The notes beneath the pieces were generated by a model, which worked only from the letters and a program-made list of their open reading frames with translations, was not told the DNA's origin and did no database searches. A DNA stretch of 64,000 nucleotides from an uncultured Gammaproteobacteria bacterium (GTDB taxonomy: Bacteria > Pseudomonadota > Gammaproteobacteria > Arenicellales > JAANXG01), in assembly GCA_947259705.1 (NCBI GenBank), contig CAMYNL010000023.1, forward strand, positions 47,801 to 111,800, given 5' to 3'. The position numbers were made by a program, and so were the translations under genes. The first letter of the stretch is position 1, and every line of letters begins with the position of its first letter. This document shows, piece after piece, positions 1 to 10,181 of the stretch.

Positions 1-635
1 ACAACCTTACTCACTAGGTGACCAAGTATCCCCGGATCATCTGAAACACGTCAACTGGTGCTGGGACCTGCTATCGGCTGTCGCTATGCCTTCCCAGCCA
101 GCAGAGATCGCTCTTTTCGGCGGATTTTCTGATATCGAGTACCGTTCAGCCCATAGCAATCCCCGGCAACAACTCCCTGCCTTGCCCTCTACAGCCGCTG
201 GTCTTGCGCGGGGTATCCAATCCATCAATCGAACAAGCGGGTCTGGGGCGGCGCGCGGCTTCGTGGGCGACGGGGGGTTTCTGGTTCGGTAGCTTGCGCG
301 TCAAGGTGGACTTATGTCACCAACTGGTAACAATCGCCGGACGTACGTTCCTCCAGTGTTACCGTTTGGTAAGGATTGCGGGAGTACATAAGCCGTCTCT
401 AGCCGCGCTTTGTGGTACCGAAATAAGAGTCCGAGGATTCGGGACGTCACCCTGATTAGTAGCCAAATCAGACCTATTTTATCTTTATATCCGGGTATCC
501 CAAGCGCACGTGACGCTTGAGCTGATGGACGCTCAACGCTTTAGTGGCACGATTCTTGTACCGAGGAACTCTTTTGATGAGTAGCGCGATTTCGACAATT
601 CACTGAGATCTTAAGGTCAACATGAGGAGAATCGA
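1..635. other. Non-coding stretch upstream of porin
   Basis: No convincing gene is seen here on either strand. The possible short reading frames lack ribosome binding sites and recognisable composition. The last 20 bases carry a strong purine-rich ribosome binding site (GAGGAG) for the porin at 636, so the porin promoter should lie in this stretch. I could not assign -35/-10 boxes with confidence. Confidence 0.5.
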
Positions 636-1703
636 ATGATTAAGCGAATAAGCATCATCGCCTCGTTTTCCGTCGCGGCCCTCGCCGCACCGGCTGCACT
701 GGGTCTGAATCTAGATATCTGGGGTGTGGCACACATGTCTGTTGACGGGGCGGACAACGGGCAAGAAAGCGATACCTACATTGCCAGCAACTCGTCGCGT
801 CTCGCCGTCAGCGGCGATCAGGGAGTAACGGACAATCTGAAAATTGTATTTCAGTATGAATCCGGTGTGGATCTGACCGGACGGGGAGAAAACGACGGTA
901 ACGGCGGCTGCGGCGCTGATGGCGAGGCCTGTCAGGGCCAGCTGTTCACCCGGACACGAGATGCCTTCGTCGGCTTATCGGGGGGCTTCGGCAAGCTGCT
1001 GGCGGGGCGATTAGGTGGATTGAACCAGTGGGTGTACGACTACAACCTGTTCGCCGATCAGGTCGGCGACCTCGGCAATATCTGGGGCGGCACCGGTCTC
1101 TTCGGCCGCGTTGACGACACCATCCATTACGAGACCCCGGATCTCAGCGGTTTCACGGCGGCGGTCACCTACGCCCCCGACGAAGGGGTGGACGACACGG
1201 CGGTCGGCGTCGGCAAACTGAACTATGGCAACGGCGGGATCAAGCTCGGCGCTGCCTATATGAGTCAGGGCACCGGGCTGCCCGATGAACACACCGCGTG
1301 GGCGCTCACCGGAAGCTATGACGGTGGTAACTTCACGGTCGGCGGCGGATATCAGGGTGAATCGGACATCGGCGGCGTACCCGGGGCCGACCGCGACGGA
1401 TTCACGGTGGGCGGCAGCATCAAACTTGGAAAAGGCGCGCTGAAGGGTCAGGCATCTTGGACGAGCGGGGAAGGTGACGAAACCGATGCAGTGCAATATG
1501 CGGTTGGCTATGACTATGATCTGGCTGAAAACGCCACTATCTACATTGCCTATGCCTCTACCAAGAACGACGCCCTCGTCGCTTTCAGCGCCAATGACTA
1601 CGGTCACGGCGACAATATCGGCACCGCCGGGCCGGGCGAAGATCCCAAGGCCGTTTCGCTAGGTATAGTGTACAAGTTCAACGCTCGGCTGTGGCCTCGC
1701 TAG
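636..1703 (+). CDS. Gram-negative porin (trimeric general-porin family)
   Basis: The product is 355 aa with a Sec signal peptide (residues 1 to about 23, ending in an Ala/Gly-rich stretch), followed by alternating hydrophobic/polar strands rich in Gly, Asp and Tyr, typical of 16-strand porins. It would form a water-filled channel in the outer membrane. The motif ASNSSRLAVSGDQG near residue 50 and the NQWVYDYNLFADQ loop resemble the Porin_4/OmpC-like family of Proteobacteria. The start is well supported by GAGGAG seven bases upstream. Oddity: the final strand reads GIVYKF, where family members normally stop on the terminal Phe, but here seven further residues (NARLWPR) follow. Substrate specificity cannot be read from the sequence. 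Confidence 0.85.
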   Translation: MIKRISIIASFSVAALAAPAALGLNLDIWGVAHMSVDGADNGQESDTYIASNSSRLAVSGDQGVTDNLKIVFQYESGVDLTGRGENDGNGGCGADGEACQGQLFTRTRDAFVGLSGGFGKLLAGRLGGLNQWVYDYNLFADQVGDLGNIWGGTGLFGRVDDTIHYETPDLSGFTAAVTYAPDEGVDDTAVGVGKLNYGNGGIKLGAAYMSQGTGLPDEHTAWALTGSYDGGNFTVGGGYQGESDIGGVPGADRDGFTVGGSIKLGKGALKGQASWTSGEGDETDAVQYAVGYDYDLAENATIYIAYASTKNDALVAFSANDYGHGDNIGTAGPGEDPKAVSLGIVYKFNARLWPR

Positions 1704-1716
1704 GACTAGGATAACC

Positions 1717-1743
1717 AGAGAAATCCATCGCCCTGATTTCTCT
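1717..1743 (+). terminator. Hairpin after porin gene
   Basis: A perfect 9-bp inverted repeat (AGAGAAATC / GATTTCTCT) with a 9-base loop begins 13 bases after the porin stop codon. No T-run follows, so it may be an RNA-stabilising or weak terminator hairpin rather than a canonical intrinsic terminator. Confidence 0.45.
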
Positions 1744-2535
1744 CGACAGGGAGGCGCCTCTGCTATCGGCCGGGAGTGTCCTGGGCAGAAATGTCGAGTG
1801 AGCGGTCGGCGAAAAGTCGAGAACACCCGGCGCGAATCCCGGCCGGCGGCGCCGTCCGACTCACGCGGGTGTAGTGATACAGCGATGTTTTGGGTTGTAC
1901 ATTCGGATCGTTGAATGTTGGAGCACCATAGTGGGTGGGCCCTCTGTCGAGGATGGCATAGGGCACCACCCTATTGTTGTGTCGAAGTGACTGAAACAGA
2001 GCCGGTTTTAGCAGTAACCAGGGCGCGCAGTATCACTCACCGTGAACGGCGCCGCCAGTGTTCACGCGGCTCGATTCGAGTCCATTGTCTGGCGTGATGC
2101 AGGTCGAGTTGAACATCGTCGGGTATTTGCCCGTGCAGAGCAGTAAGTTGACGTACTTCATTATACGGCTCGACGAAATAACAGAATTCGCGACGAAATG
2201 CGTTACCTCCCGTCGAATCGATACAGGCGAGTGAGGATCGTTATTAGCCGTACGCGTTCATGGCTGTTCCAGCACCAGATTTTCAAGTATCAAGTCGTGG
2301 CGTGAATGGACGGTCGATCGCAGCGGGCCAAGCCGTATTCTCAACCATTTGAACATGATTTCCAGACCAGCCGGAGTCGAAGGAAACGAGTAATTTTTGA
2401 GCAGGACGAAGACTAAAAAGGCGCAGACGTATCTGCCATGGCCGTCTTCAGGCAGATGTACGAATCTTACCAGTGCAATACGACGGAAAGCACAGAGAAG
2501 AAAGCTCAGTTCAATTGTAGCCGCGACATACTCAA
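1744..2535. other. Non-coding gap of about 0.8 kb
   Basis: No supportable gene is seen. Short possible frames on both strands lack ribosome binding sites and any family resemblance. No repeat or RNA structure was recognised beyond the hairpin at its left edge. Confidence 0.4.
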
Positions 2536-2970
2536 TTACACTGTCGACTTCGCGTAGTCATCTACGAAGCGCATCGTCAATCGGATTTGCTTCAGGGTTG
2601 CCTTCATGAGGTCGCGCTGACTGACGACTTTCTTCAGTATTCCGCCTTCTATTAACGGTAAATGACGAATATTGTGTTCCGACATCAACTTCAAAGCACC
2701 CATCACCGTATCCTGCGGCGAACACACCACTAGGTCTCGCGTCATCAGGTTCTCTACGTTGAGTGCAAGCGCCGCCGGTCCATGCTGCGCAACAGCTCGA
2801 ACGACATCGCGTTCCGACAATATTCCTAATAGTCCGCCCGCTGCGTCGCAAACCGGCAAGACGCCAATGTTATGTTCCGCTAATAGCGAGGAAGCTTGTT
2901 CGAGGTTATGGTCAGGGCCGCAGACCAATAACTCATCGTTATATTGCGTAGTTACATCCCCGATTTTCAT
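2536..2970 (-). CDS. Tandem CBS-domain protein
   Basis: The product is 144 aa and consists almost entirely of two CBS domains (about 10-65 and 75-130), each ending in the family signature (GILSERDVVRAV; VVSQRDLMKA). Such stand-alone pairs bind adenosine nucleotides and act as energy or redox sensors, often on an unknown partner. I chose the ATG at 2970 because GGAGGAGAAT sits directly upstream. The frame stays open for 31 more codons, but those residues do not look like a domain. It is monocistronic, with a 380-base gap before the next gene. The partner protein is unknown. Confidence 0.85.
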   Translation of the reverse strand: MKIGDVTTQYNDELLVCGPDHNLEQASSLLAEHNIGVLPVCDAAGGLLGILSERDVVRAVAQHGPAALALNVENLMTRDLVVCSPQDTVMGALKLMSEHNIRHLPLIEGGILKKVVSQRDLMKATLKQIRLTMRFVDDYAKSTV

Positions 2971-3350
2971 ATTCTCCTCCGCTCGGTTGGTCAGCGAGAG
3001 GGGCACAAGTTCGTTCTCGCTGATCCGCCAGGATCCGAATCGTTCGCGATGATCATCCCCCATCGTGTCACTGATATCAAGCCTGCCGATGTCGCAAGGG
3101 TAAAGATAGCTCCGAGGAATTCAACATATAAATTCAGGGTAAAAATATTAAGAGAAATATTCAATACATTAGGGGCCTTGGTGCATGAATAATTCGTGCC
3201 TCACGAAAAACGGTAACGTGTGCATCATTCATCTGTTTGTTTCCACTTTCCTAGCGATAATAGGCGATATCCAACATACGCGTTCCACTCACGTTCGAGT
3301 CAACCCGATTCATGCAACAAGGCCGGTAAGAAGCACTATGCAGTGGCGGG
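2971..3350. other. AT-richer intergenic region
   Basis: A 380-base gap lies between the CBS gene start and the end of the glycosyltransferase gene. It is visibly more AT-rich than its surroundings (around 3110-3180) and probably holds the CBS promoter. No gene is supported here. Confidence 0.4.
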
Positions 3351-4121
3351 TCAAGGCGTGGACAAGTCGAGACGGGCGCCGTCTTCGCGGAAAATGCGTG
3401 GCTTCCACGGCGCGAATCGTGCCGCGACAAACTTCATCGTGGTCGTGATAACACCAAGGCCATATTTGAGGGAACGTGGGAAATTGATACTCGAGGCGTC
3501 ATCAAAGTAACGGGTCGGACAACTTATCTCGCCAATACGAAATCCGAAAAACACTGCTTGCGCCAACATCTCGTTATCGAAAACGAAGTCATCCGAGTTT
3601 TCCTGCAGTGGAAGTGATTCAAGCACTTCGCGACTGAAAGCGCGGAAACCGGTGTGATACTCAGACAGTTTTTCGCCTAACGCGAGGTTTTGAATCAGCG
3701 TCAGAATACGGTTGGCAAGATACTTGTACAAAGGCATCCCGCCCTTAAGTGCCTTGCCACCTAAAATGCGCGAGCCAAGAGCGACGTCATAGTGGCCGGA
3801 TGTAATCATGGTTGCGAGAGAGTTGATAAGTCGCGGCGAATATTGATAATCGGGGTGAAGCATGACTATTACCTCCGCCCTCAAATTGCACGCCGCCTTG
3901 TAGCATGTCTTCTGGTTACCTCCGTAACCGAGATTTTCGCTGTGGACGATCGTCTCGATTCCGAGACGCTTAGCGAACTCAACGGTTTGATCATTCGAAC
4001 CGTCGTCGACCAGGATCACGTGGTCAACATACTCATGTGGAATCTCATCGTACGTTTGTCGCAGCGTCTTCTCGGCGTTGTACGCTGGCATTACCACGAC
4101 CAGGCGTTTTCCGTTGATCAT
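3351..4121 (-). CDS. Family 2 glycosyltransferase (DPM1/polyprenyl-phosphate type)
   Basis: The product is 256 aa with the GT-A nucleotide-sugar fold. The N-terminal [13 protein letters not shown], the VDDGSNDQT motif (about 38-46) and HPDYQYSP (about 89-96, in the place of the metal-binding DXD) are characteristic of polyprenyl-phosphate mannosyl/glucosyl transferases. The sequence [13 protein letters not shown] region and [13 protein letters not shown] also fit this group. There is no C-terminal transmembrane pair, so it is the short, cytoplasmic form. Its ATG overlaps the stop of the upstream methyltransferase (ATGA), indicating translational coupling. The pair probably modifies a cell-surface glycan or lipid-linked sugar. 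Donor and acceptor cannot be read. Confidence 0.87.
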   Translation of the reverse strand: MINGKRLVVVMPAYNAEKTLRQTYDEIPHEYVDHVILVDDGSNDQTVEFAKRLGIETIVHSENLGYGGNQKTCYKAACNLRAEVIVMLHPDYQYSPRLINSLATMITSGHYDVALGSRILGGKALKGGMPLYKYLANRILTLIQNLALGEKLSEYHTGFRAFSREVLESLPLQENSDDFVFDNEMLAQAVFFGFRIGEISCPTRYFDDASSINFPRSLKYGLGVITTTMKFVAARFAPWKPRIFREDGARLDLSTP

Positions 4122-5119
4122 TTCAAGCCATCGCCTTTTCTTGCACTCACGCGAATGGTGGCCCCCGCACCTAGAACACCGGACAGCATATACTCAACTG
4201 CCGCCACCGGCATGAACATGGTCGACAAGACCATCAATAGAAGTAGTTCCCATGGCGAACTGCCTGTGCCTCTATTTCGGAGCAAGGCATAGAAACGATT
4301 CGGGTCCCTCCCGAGACCAATCTTGTTTTCCAGGCTCTGGACAAACCCGAAAAGATTTTGCTCGAGTGAATACGTGCTCAGGCTGGTGACAAGAAATCCG
4401 ACATCTTCCAGGCATCGCGAGAGTGTCTCCGGGCTGAAATGGTGAATATGTCGAGGCAGATCAAGATGAAACCAGTGCTGGCGAAACAAGCGTGACTGGA
4501 AGCTACCGAAATTCGGGACCGCAAGCGCAAGAAGTCCGTTCGGGCGCAATAACTCGAAAACCTGGCGTAGGTTGTCGACCGGGTTCCGCAGATGCTCCAA
4601 AACGTGCCAGATGACGATAATATCGAAATGTTCCTGCGGAAGACCAATCTGTCGCAACTCGCCCTTATGGAAATCGATGTTCGCGCCAATATGATCGATG
4701 GGAATACTATCGTGCTCGACGCCTGTACAGCGGCAACCGAATTTCTCAAACGCTTGTAGTAACGTGCCCCGCCCACAGCCAATATCAAGTACACGGGGAG
4801 TCATCGTCCCTGCATCAGGACACATTCGTCGCCAGTGTTTCAGGAGTATTTTTGCTCTTGTGCTGGCAGAATATCTAAGCAGCCATTCGCCCACAGATGC
4901 AAATTTTTTCGAACCACCACCATAATAGCCGTTTGCATAATATGCATTCAGTTCGGCCCCGGACAGCACCGGATTAGTACGCACGAGATGACATACCGGG
5001 CACTGTACGAGCTCGAAGCACCGACGCCCTGAATCGAAATCTCGCGCCTCGAAAACGAGGTGGCTTTGATCGCATCCGCAAAGGACACATTGCAACGTAT
5101 AGCTCTGGGTGTGCTGCAC
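4118..5119 (-). CDS. Class I SAM-dependent methyltransferase with N-terminal zinc ribbon
   Basis: The product is 333 aa. Residues 11-43 contain two CxxC pairs (CVLC at 11, CPVC at 40), a small zinc-binding module common in sugar/O-antigen methyltransferases. The Rossmann methyltransferase core follows, with the SAM-binding VLDIGCGRG (110-118), GVEHD as the acidic end of strand 2, and [10 protein letters not shown] hydrophobic stretch near residue 295-315 could be membrane-associated. The start is GTG. It overlaps the downstream glycosyltransferase by four bases. The pairing suggests methylation of a glycan made by its partner, but the substrate is unknown. Confidence 0.87.
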   Translation of the reverse strand: MQHTQSYTLQCVLCGCDQSHLVFEARDFDSGRRCFELVQCPVCHLVRTNPVLSGAELNAYYANGYYGGGSKKFASVGEWLLRYSASTRAKILLKHWRRMCPDAGTMTPRVLDIGCGRGTLLQAFEKFGCRCTGVEHDSIPIDHIGANIDFHKGELRQIGLPQEHFDIIVIWHVLEHLRNPVDNLRQVFELLRPNGLLALAVPNFGSFQSRLFRQHWFHLDLPRHIHHFSPETLSRCLEDVGFLVTSLSTYSLEQNLFGFVQSLENKIGLGRDPNRFYALLRNRGTGSSPWELLLLMVLSTMFMPVAAVEYMLSGVLGAGATIRVSARKGDGLK

Positions 5120-5776
5120 GATTAGTATTGGTGATATTAGTTCATTAGTTCCTGTCGAAAGCGCGGGATCGATCGGAAACTATGACGTTTTCAAGTGAGC
5201 GTTTCGAGGCTAATGGCGATGATACCCACGCGGACCGCACCCTTAACAAAATGGTCGCCGTAGAAAGCCAATCGGATGGATAAATGCCGGCCGTGTCTGT
5301 CTTCATTTGGGTACCGGTATGGTGATAAGAACCCTGCGATGAATCTCTATCTGTCGCTCCGGCAAGAAAGAGTAGTTGTTCAAGACTGAAGCACGTATTC
5401 TTTTTCGCGTGCACTCGGCGTTAATCATTGCAGTGACGGCAATCTATGGTCAAGCGTTTACTTTCTTATTCCTATCCTGGGACGACAATCACCAGGTCAC
5501 CTAAAACTGATATGTGAACGCCGTATTGACGGGAGAAACGCTATCCTGAGTCGTTGCGCCAATAGACATCAGCTTACAAATGTAGCGATCCACGATATGA
5601 AAAGTCTCCTTATTCACCTGGCTACACGTCAAGCCGGCGGCCAATTGCTGCGCGCAGCCTGCTATGATCACTTTCCCTCCGTGCCGTGGGATTACGTAAG
5701 GGGAAGTATAGCTGTGTATCGCAAACTGACTTGACGCACCATTCTCGCCACACATTCATATAGGACCATTGCAGCA
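5120..5776. other. Non-coding gap before ppc
   Basis: About 650 bases with no supportable gene. Two short minus-strand frames (about 5145-5414 and 5501-5755) have no ribosome binding site, no recognisable motif and atypical composition. The ppc promoter must lie in the right half. Confidence 0.4.
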
Positions 5777-8455
5777 ATGCCCCCATCCAATATTATTGAT
5801 CCCGCGCCGGATCCTTTGCAGGATGTTGACGCGCCGCTGCGCGATGACGTGCGCCTGCTGGGCGCCCTGTTGGGTGAAACCCTTAAGAGCCAGGTCGGCA
5901 AGGATTTTTTCGACACTGTCGAAGAAGTCCGGAATCTCTCAAAGGGCGCCCGTGCGGGCAGCACTCCGGATGCGGAGGCGCTGGTTGGCAAGTTGGCGCA
6001 ACTTCCCGCGGATGAAATGTTGCCGCTCGCCCGCGCGTTCACCCAGTTTCTGAAGCTGGCCAATATCGCGGAACAACATCACCAGGTCCGCCGAAACCGG
6101 GATGCATTGCGCTCGGGCGTATCTCACCCATTCGGGGTCAGCCTGGACGATGTCATCAGCAAATTGACGAAAAAATCCATAACGCCCGAACAGATCTTCG
6201 ATGCGGCATGCGGACTGGACATCGAGTTGGTGCTCACCGCGCACCCCACCGAAGTGACCCGTCGCACCCTGCTGCAGAAATACAATCGCATAGCTGACAT
6301 CCTTGCCGAACGTGACAGAGACGACTTGATTCCTTCAGAGGAAAAGAAGCTGGCGGAGGACCTACGCCGGGAGATCATATCCATCTGGGAGACTGACGAG
6401 GTCCGGCGGCACCGCATCACGCCCGAGGAGGAAGCGCGTTCAGGATTCGTGGTGGTCGAACAGATACTCTGGCATGTCGTGCCCAAGTATCTACGGGTAC
6501 TCAACGACACCCTGGTCGAATTGGCGGGTCGGCCGCTCCCCTTGGACACCGCGCCGATACGGTTCGGTTCATGGATGGGCGGTGATCGTGACGGCAACCC
6601 TAATGTCACAGCGGAGGTAACGCGCCGTGTCTGCCTACTCTCCAGGTGGGTGGCGGCAGAGCTCTACCATCAGGAAGTCGATCAGTTACGCAGCGAATTG
6701 TCCATGGGAAGCTGTGATGACACCCTGCGTGGACTGGTGGGGGATGCACATGAACCCTACCGCGCATTCCTGCGATCAGTACGTAGCCGACTTCTGGATA
6801 CACGCAGATGGATAGAGCATGCATTGGATGGAGACCTGCATGAGGATATGGATGTATACCATTGCGCCGCGGAACTGATGGAGCCGCTGCGCATCTGTTA
6901 CCGTTCTCTACACGCTTGTGGTGACGGAGTAATCGCGGATGGCAGATTGCTTGACCTCATTCGTCGGGTGAGCTGTTTCGGCCTGACCTTGGTGAGACTG
7001 GACATACGCCAGGAAGCCGATCGCCATACCGAAGTTCTGGAATGTGTAACGGCTCATTTAGGCATCGGATCGTACCAGGCATGGGATGAAGAACGACGCG
7101 AACGCTTTCTCGTCGAGGAATTGAACGGCCGGCGGCCGCTGATCCCCAAGGACCTGCCTGCCGATGAACGTGTGCAGGAGGTGCTTGACACCTTTCGGGG
7201 CCTCAGCGAGATCAATCCCGAATCCCTGGGCGCATATGTCATCTCCATGGCGCAGCGGCCATCCGATGTCCTCGCAGTGGAATTGCTGCAGCGAGAGGCA
7301 AACATCGCCGAGCCGCTGCGGGTGGTGCCCTTGTTCGAGCGGTTGGATGCCCTGGAAGGCGCGGGTGCATGCGTGGGCAGATTACTGTCGATCCCCTGTT
7401 ATCAGGCCCGCCATCAAAAACGCCAGGAAGTCATGATCGGATATTCCGACTCGGCCAAGGACGCCGGCCGCATGGCGGCGGCGTGGGCTCTTTATCGCGC
7501 GCAGGAGGACCTGGTCAGGGCGTGTCGTCAGCACGGCGTGGTTTTGACCCTTTTTCATGGCCGTGGCGGCACCGTCGGTCGCGGGGGAGGACCGACCTAC
7601 CAAGCCATACTGTCCCAGCCACCGGGCTCGGTAGCCGGTTCTCTGCGGGTGACCGAGCAGGGCGAGATGATCCAGGCGAAATTCGGCAATCCATCGATCG
7701 CGCTGCGCACATTGATCACGTATACCGCGGCCACGCTCGACGCCAGCCTGTCGCCATCAAGCTTGATAAGGCCCGAATGGCGATCGCTGATGGACCAATT
7801 GGCCGACACCGCGTTTGCTTCGTTCCGCAGCGTCGTCCACGAAGAACCGAGGTTCGTCGAGTATTTCCGCGCCGCGACACCGGAAGAGGAAATCGGCAAG
7901 CTGAAGATCGGCAGCCGCCCGGCGCGGCGTCGGCGCGGCAAAGGGATAAAGAGCCTGCGTGCAATCCCCTGGGTCTTTGCGTGGACGCAGACCCGGCTCA
8001 ATCTGCCGGCCTGGCTGGGCATTGGTGAGGCACTCCAGCATGCCATGGACCAGGACAGGGGCGAGCTATTGCACGAAATGTATGCCGACTGGCCATTTTT
8101 TGCGGCGACCCTGGATCTGGTCGAGATGGTGTTGGCAAAGGGAGACCCGGAGGTGGCTGCACGGTACGACGCAGAGCTGGTTCCGCCGCAGCTGGCTCCG
8201 GTTGGAGAGGCAATACGGGTGCGCTACCACAAAACGGTAGAGCTCTTATTACAAGTGACGGGTCACCGAGGATTGATTGAAAATGAGCCGGTTCTGCGCC
8301 ACACCATCGAAGTACGTAATCCATATATAGACCCGCTCAATCTGATCCAGATAGAGTTGTTGCGGCGGCTGCGCGCCGGTCACAACGGCGTGATCAGTGA
8401 TGCCCTGTTCGCAGCAATTAACGGTATCGCGACGGGAATGCGTAACACGGGCTGA
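5777..8455 (+). CDS. ppc: Phosphoenolpyruvate carboxylase
   Basis: The product is 892 aa, the usual length for bacterial PEP carboxylase, which adds bicarbonate to PEP to give oxaloacetate for anaplerosis. All signatures are present: VLTAHPTE with the catalytic His (about 152-159), MGGDRDGNPN (about 265), GYSDSAKDAGR (about 554), FHGRGGTVGRGGGP (about 592) with the phosphate-binding Arg residues, TEQGEMIQAKFG, PWVFAWTQTR and the C-terminal RNTG. The start at 5777 has only a weak ribosome binding site, but the N-terminus matches the family. It is monocistronic, with a convergent gene after it. The gene is intact. Confidence 0.97.
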   Translation: MPPSNIIDPAPDPLQDVDAPLRDDVRLLGALLGETLKSQVGKDFFDTVEEVRNLSKGARAGSTPDAEALVGKLAQLPADEMLPLARAFTQFLKLANIAEQHHQVRRNRDALRSGVSHPFGVSLDDVISKLTKKSITPEQIFDAACGLDIELVLTAHPTEVTRRTLLQKYNRIADILAERDRDDLIPSEEKKLAEDLRREIISIWETDEVRRHRITPEEEARSGFVVVEQILWHVVPKYLRVLNDTLVELAGRPLPLDTAPIRFGSWMGGDRDGNPNVTAEVTRRVCLLSRWVAAELYHQEVDQLRSELSMGSCDDTLRGLVGDAHEPYRAFLRSVRSRLLDTRRWIEHALDGDLHEDMDVYHCAAELMEPLRICYRSLHACGDGVIADGRLLDLIRRVSCFGLTLVRLDIRQEADRHTEVLECVTAHLGIGSYQAWDEERRERFLVEELNGRRPLIPKDLPADERVQEVLDTFRGLSEINPESLGAYVISMAQRPSDVLAVELLQREANIAEPLRVVPLFERLDALEGAGACVGRLLSIPCYQARHQKRQEVMIGYSDSAKDAGRMAAAWALYRAQEDLVRACRQHGVVLTLFHGRGGTVGRGGGPTYQAILSQPPGSVAGSLRVTEQGEMIQAKFGNPSIALRTLITYTAATLDASLSPSSLIRPEWRSLMDQLADTAFASFRSVVHEEPRFVEYFRAATPEEEIGKLKIGSRPARRRRGKGIKSLRAIPWVFAWTQTRLNLPAWLGIGEALQHAMDQDRGELLHEMYADWPFFAATLDLVEMVLAKGDPEVAARYDAELVPPQLAPVGEAIRVRYHKTVELLLQVTGHRGLIENEPVLRHTIEVRNPYIDPLNLIQIELLRRLRAGHNGVISDALFAAINGIATGMRNTG

Positions 8456-8459
8456 CGAG

Positions 8460-8477
8460 CATCCTCCTTCGAGGATG
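8460..8477 (+). terminator. Hairpin after ppc
   Basis: A perfect 7-bp stem (CATCCTC/GAGGATG) with a CTTC tetraloop lies five bases after the ppc stop, between convergent genes. There is no T-run, so termination function is inferred from position only. Confidence 0.45.
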
Positions 8478-8573
8478 AAACGGAGGCATGATCCGGGGCG
8501 TTTGCCGGATCTGCGCCCGCCGACGGCATTACCGGGATGACCTGCCGAACCACACTTCATCCGGCGGGTATCT

Positions 8574-9677
8574 TCACAAGCTTAAGCGTGCGCGGTGTTC
8601 ATCCAACCTTTGCAGGCCCAACCGCTCCGCGGCAGCGATGGCCTGTGCAAACTCATCGCGACGCAGCGGCCGATCGAGTGGTGGGTGCTCGAAAGCGCGG
8701 TAGCAGGGACGGTATTGATCCATGATGTTGACATAGGTGTTGCGGGACACCTCCCCGGCCAGAAAGCGCAGCACGGTCTCGGTGCCGGAGACACCGCCCG
8801 GCATCACCAAGTGACGGACCAGCAGCCCGCGGCGGGCGAGACCGCGCTCGTCCAGCACCAGGTCTCCGACCTGCCGGTGCATTTCACGTACCGCGGCACG
8901 GTTGACTTTCCAGTAGTCGCGGACGTGGGAAAACTCCCGTGCCGTTGCCGAATCGCCATACTTCATGTCCGGCATGTAGATGTCGATCACGCCGTCCAAC
9001 AGCGCCAGGGCCTCTGCGCTGTCGTAGCCGCCGGTGTTGTAGACCAACGGTAGGGTCAACCCACCCCGTGCTGCGAGCAGGACCGCCTCGAGGATCTGCG
9101 CCACCACGTGGCTGGGTGTGACGAGGTTGATGTTGTGGCAACCCCGGGACTGCAGAGCCAGCATGATTTCCGAGAGCCCGCCGGCATCGACCTCTTGCCC
9201 CACGCCTCGCTGGCTGATGTCCCAGTTCTGGCAGAACTCACAGCGCAGGCTGCACCAGCTGAAGAAGATCGTGCCCGACCCGCGCCAGCCGCTGAGCGGC
9301 GCTTCCTCGCCATGGTGCGGGCCGTGGCTGTGCACCACCGCCCGCTCGCCGGTGCGGCACACCGCGCCACGTATGCCCTCGAACCGGTTGACACGACAAT
9401 ACCGCGCGCAGAGATCGCAGTCCGCCAGGTGCGAGCGGGCCCGGTCGACCCGCCGCGACAGCTCACCGCTCCTCAGCAAGCCCGCATAGCCCGGCTCGAC
9501 CGCTACGGATGCGGATGTTCCCTGATCACTCAATATTCTGTGCGGGTCGCGGCTTGCGCCGAAGACCTGTGCGGCCCCACAGCGAGGGACCGCCGCACCT
9601 ATATCGCCACCCCGACAACGCAGCTTGGCGCCGGGCGCCGTCGATACGGAAAACGACTTCGATCCGATTGGAAACAA
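8574..9677 (-). CDS. PflX-type radical SAM protein (PFL-activase homologue)
   Basis: The product is up to 367 aa. It carries the radical-SAM cluster motif CSLRCEFC (CxxxCxxC) preceded by GSGTIFFSW, and an upstream CDLCARYC(R)VNR...C cysteine cluster. Both are hallmarks of the COG1313 PflX group, related to glycyl-radical-enzyme activases. It uses a 4Fe-4S cluster to cleave SAM, but the physiological substrate of this group is not established. There is no glycyl radical enzyme nearby. The outermost start is a TTG with no clear ribosome binding site. An internal TTG at 9533 gives an N-terminus closer to relatives, so the first ~48 residues are doubtful. It lies 48 bases downstream of psiE and may be co-transcribed. 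Confidence 0.8.
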   Translation of the reverse strand: MFPIGSKSFSVSTAPGAKLRCRGGDIGAAVPRCGAAQVFGASRDPHRILSDQGTSASVAVEPGYAGLLRSGELSRRVDRARSHLADCDLCARYCRVNRFEGIRGAVCRTGERAVVHSHGPHHGEEAPLSGWRGSGTIFFSWCSLRCEFCQNWDISQRGVGQEVDAGGLSEIMLALQSRGCHNINLVTPSHVVAQILEAVLLAARGGLTLPLVYNTGGYDSAEALALLDGVIDIYMPDMKYGDSATAREFSHVRDYWKVNRAAVREMHRQVGDLVLDERGLARRGLLVRHLVMPGGVSGTETVLRFLAGEVSRNTYVNIMDQYRPCYRAFEHPPLDRPLRRDEFAQAIAAAERLGLQRLDEHRARLSL

Positions 9678-9725
9678 CAGTAGCGACTACGGCGCGGGCC
9701 GAAAACACGCGGCACATCGGCGACC

Positions 9726-10181
9726 TCAATCCACTGCTTTCTTGGCCCGCAGCAGCCGCATGGCCAGGGCAAACATGAAGATCATGATCGCCAGAATGGT
9801 GAGTTCCACCATGGCGGCCTGAAAGGCCGGGTCATCGATCTTGAAATGGCCCGTGGTCTCCGCGGTGATGATCAGCATGCGTCGTACCGCGGCAATGGTA
9901 CCTACTATCAGAAAGGGTTCGACTTCGAGCATCTGTGTCCGCGTGATGCGGCCGATGGTGTAGACGACTTCGGCGACCATGAGCACCAGAAGTATCCGGT
10001 CGAGGAGCTGGATCATCGCCCTTACATAATCGCCTTCCAGCACATACACGGCCATCTCGGCAACGCCGATGATGATCAGTCCAGCGGCGGCGATAATCAG
10101 GATAAAGCCTGCGGCTATGTAAATATAGTGCTCAGCTACCTCCAGGGCTCTGGGCATGTCGGAATAGCCGTTTGACGTCAT
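9726..10181 (-). CDS. psiE: PsiE-family inner membrane protein
   Basis: The product is 151 aa with four predicted transmembrane helices (about 20-42, 58-75, 90-108, 126-145). The composition and the EPFLIVGTIAAVRRMLIIT segment match the phosphate-starvation-inducible PsiE family. The role in the envelope is unknown even in E. coli. The start is ATG at 10181. It is adjacent to and upstream of the PflX-type gene. No Pho box was identified. Confidence 0.8.
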   Translation of the reverse strand: MTSNGYSDMPRALEVAEHYIYIAAGFILIIAAAGLIIIGVAEMAVYVLEGDYVRAMIQLLDRILLVLMVAEVVYTIGRITRTQMLEVEPFLIVGTIAAVRRMLIITAETTGHFKIDDPAFQAAMVELTILAIMIFMFALAMRLLRAKKAVD

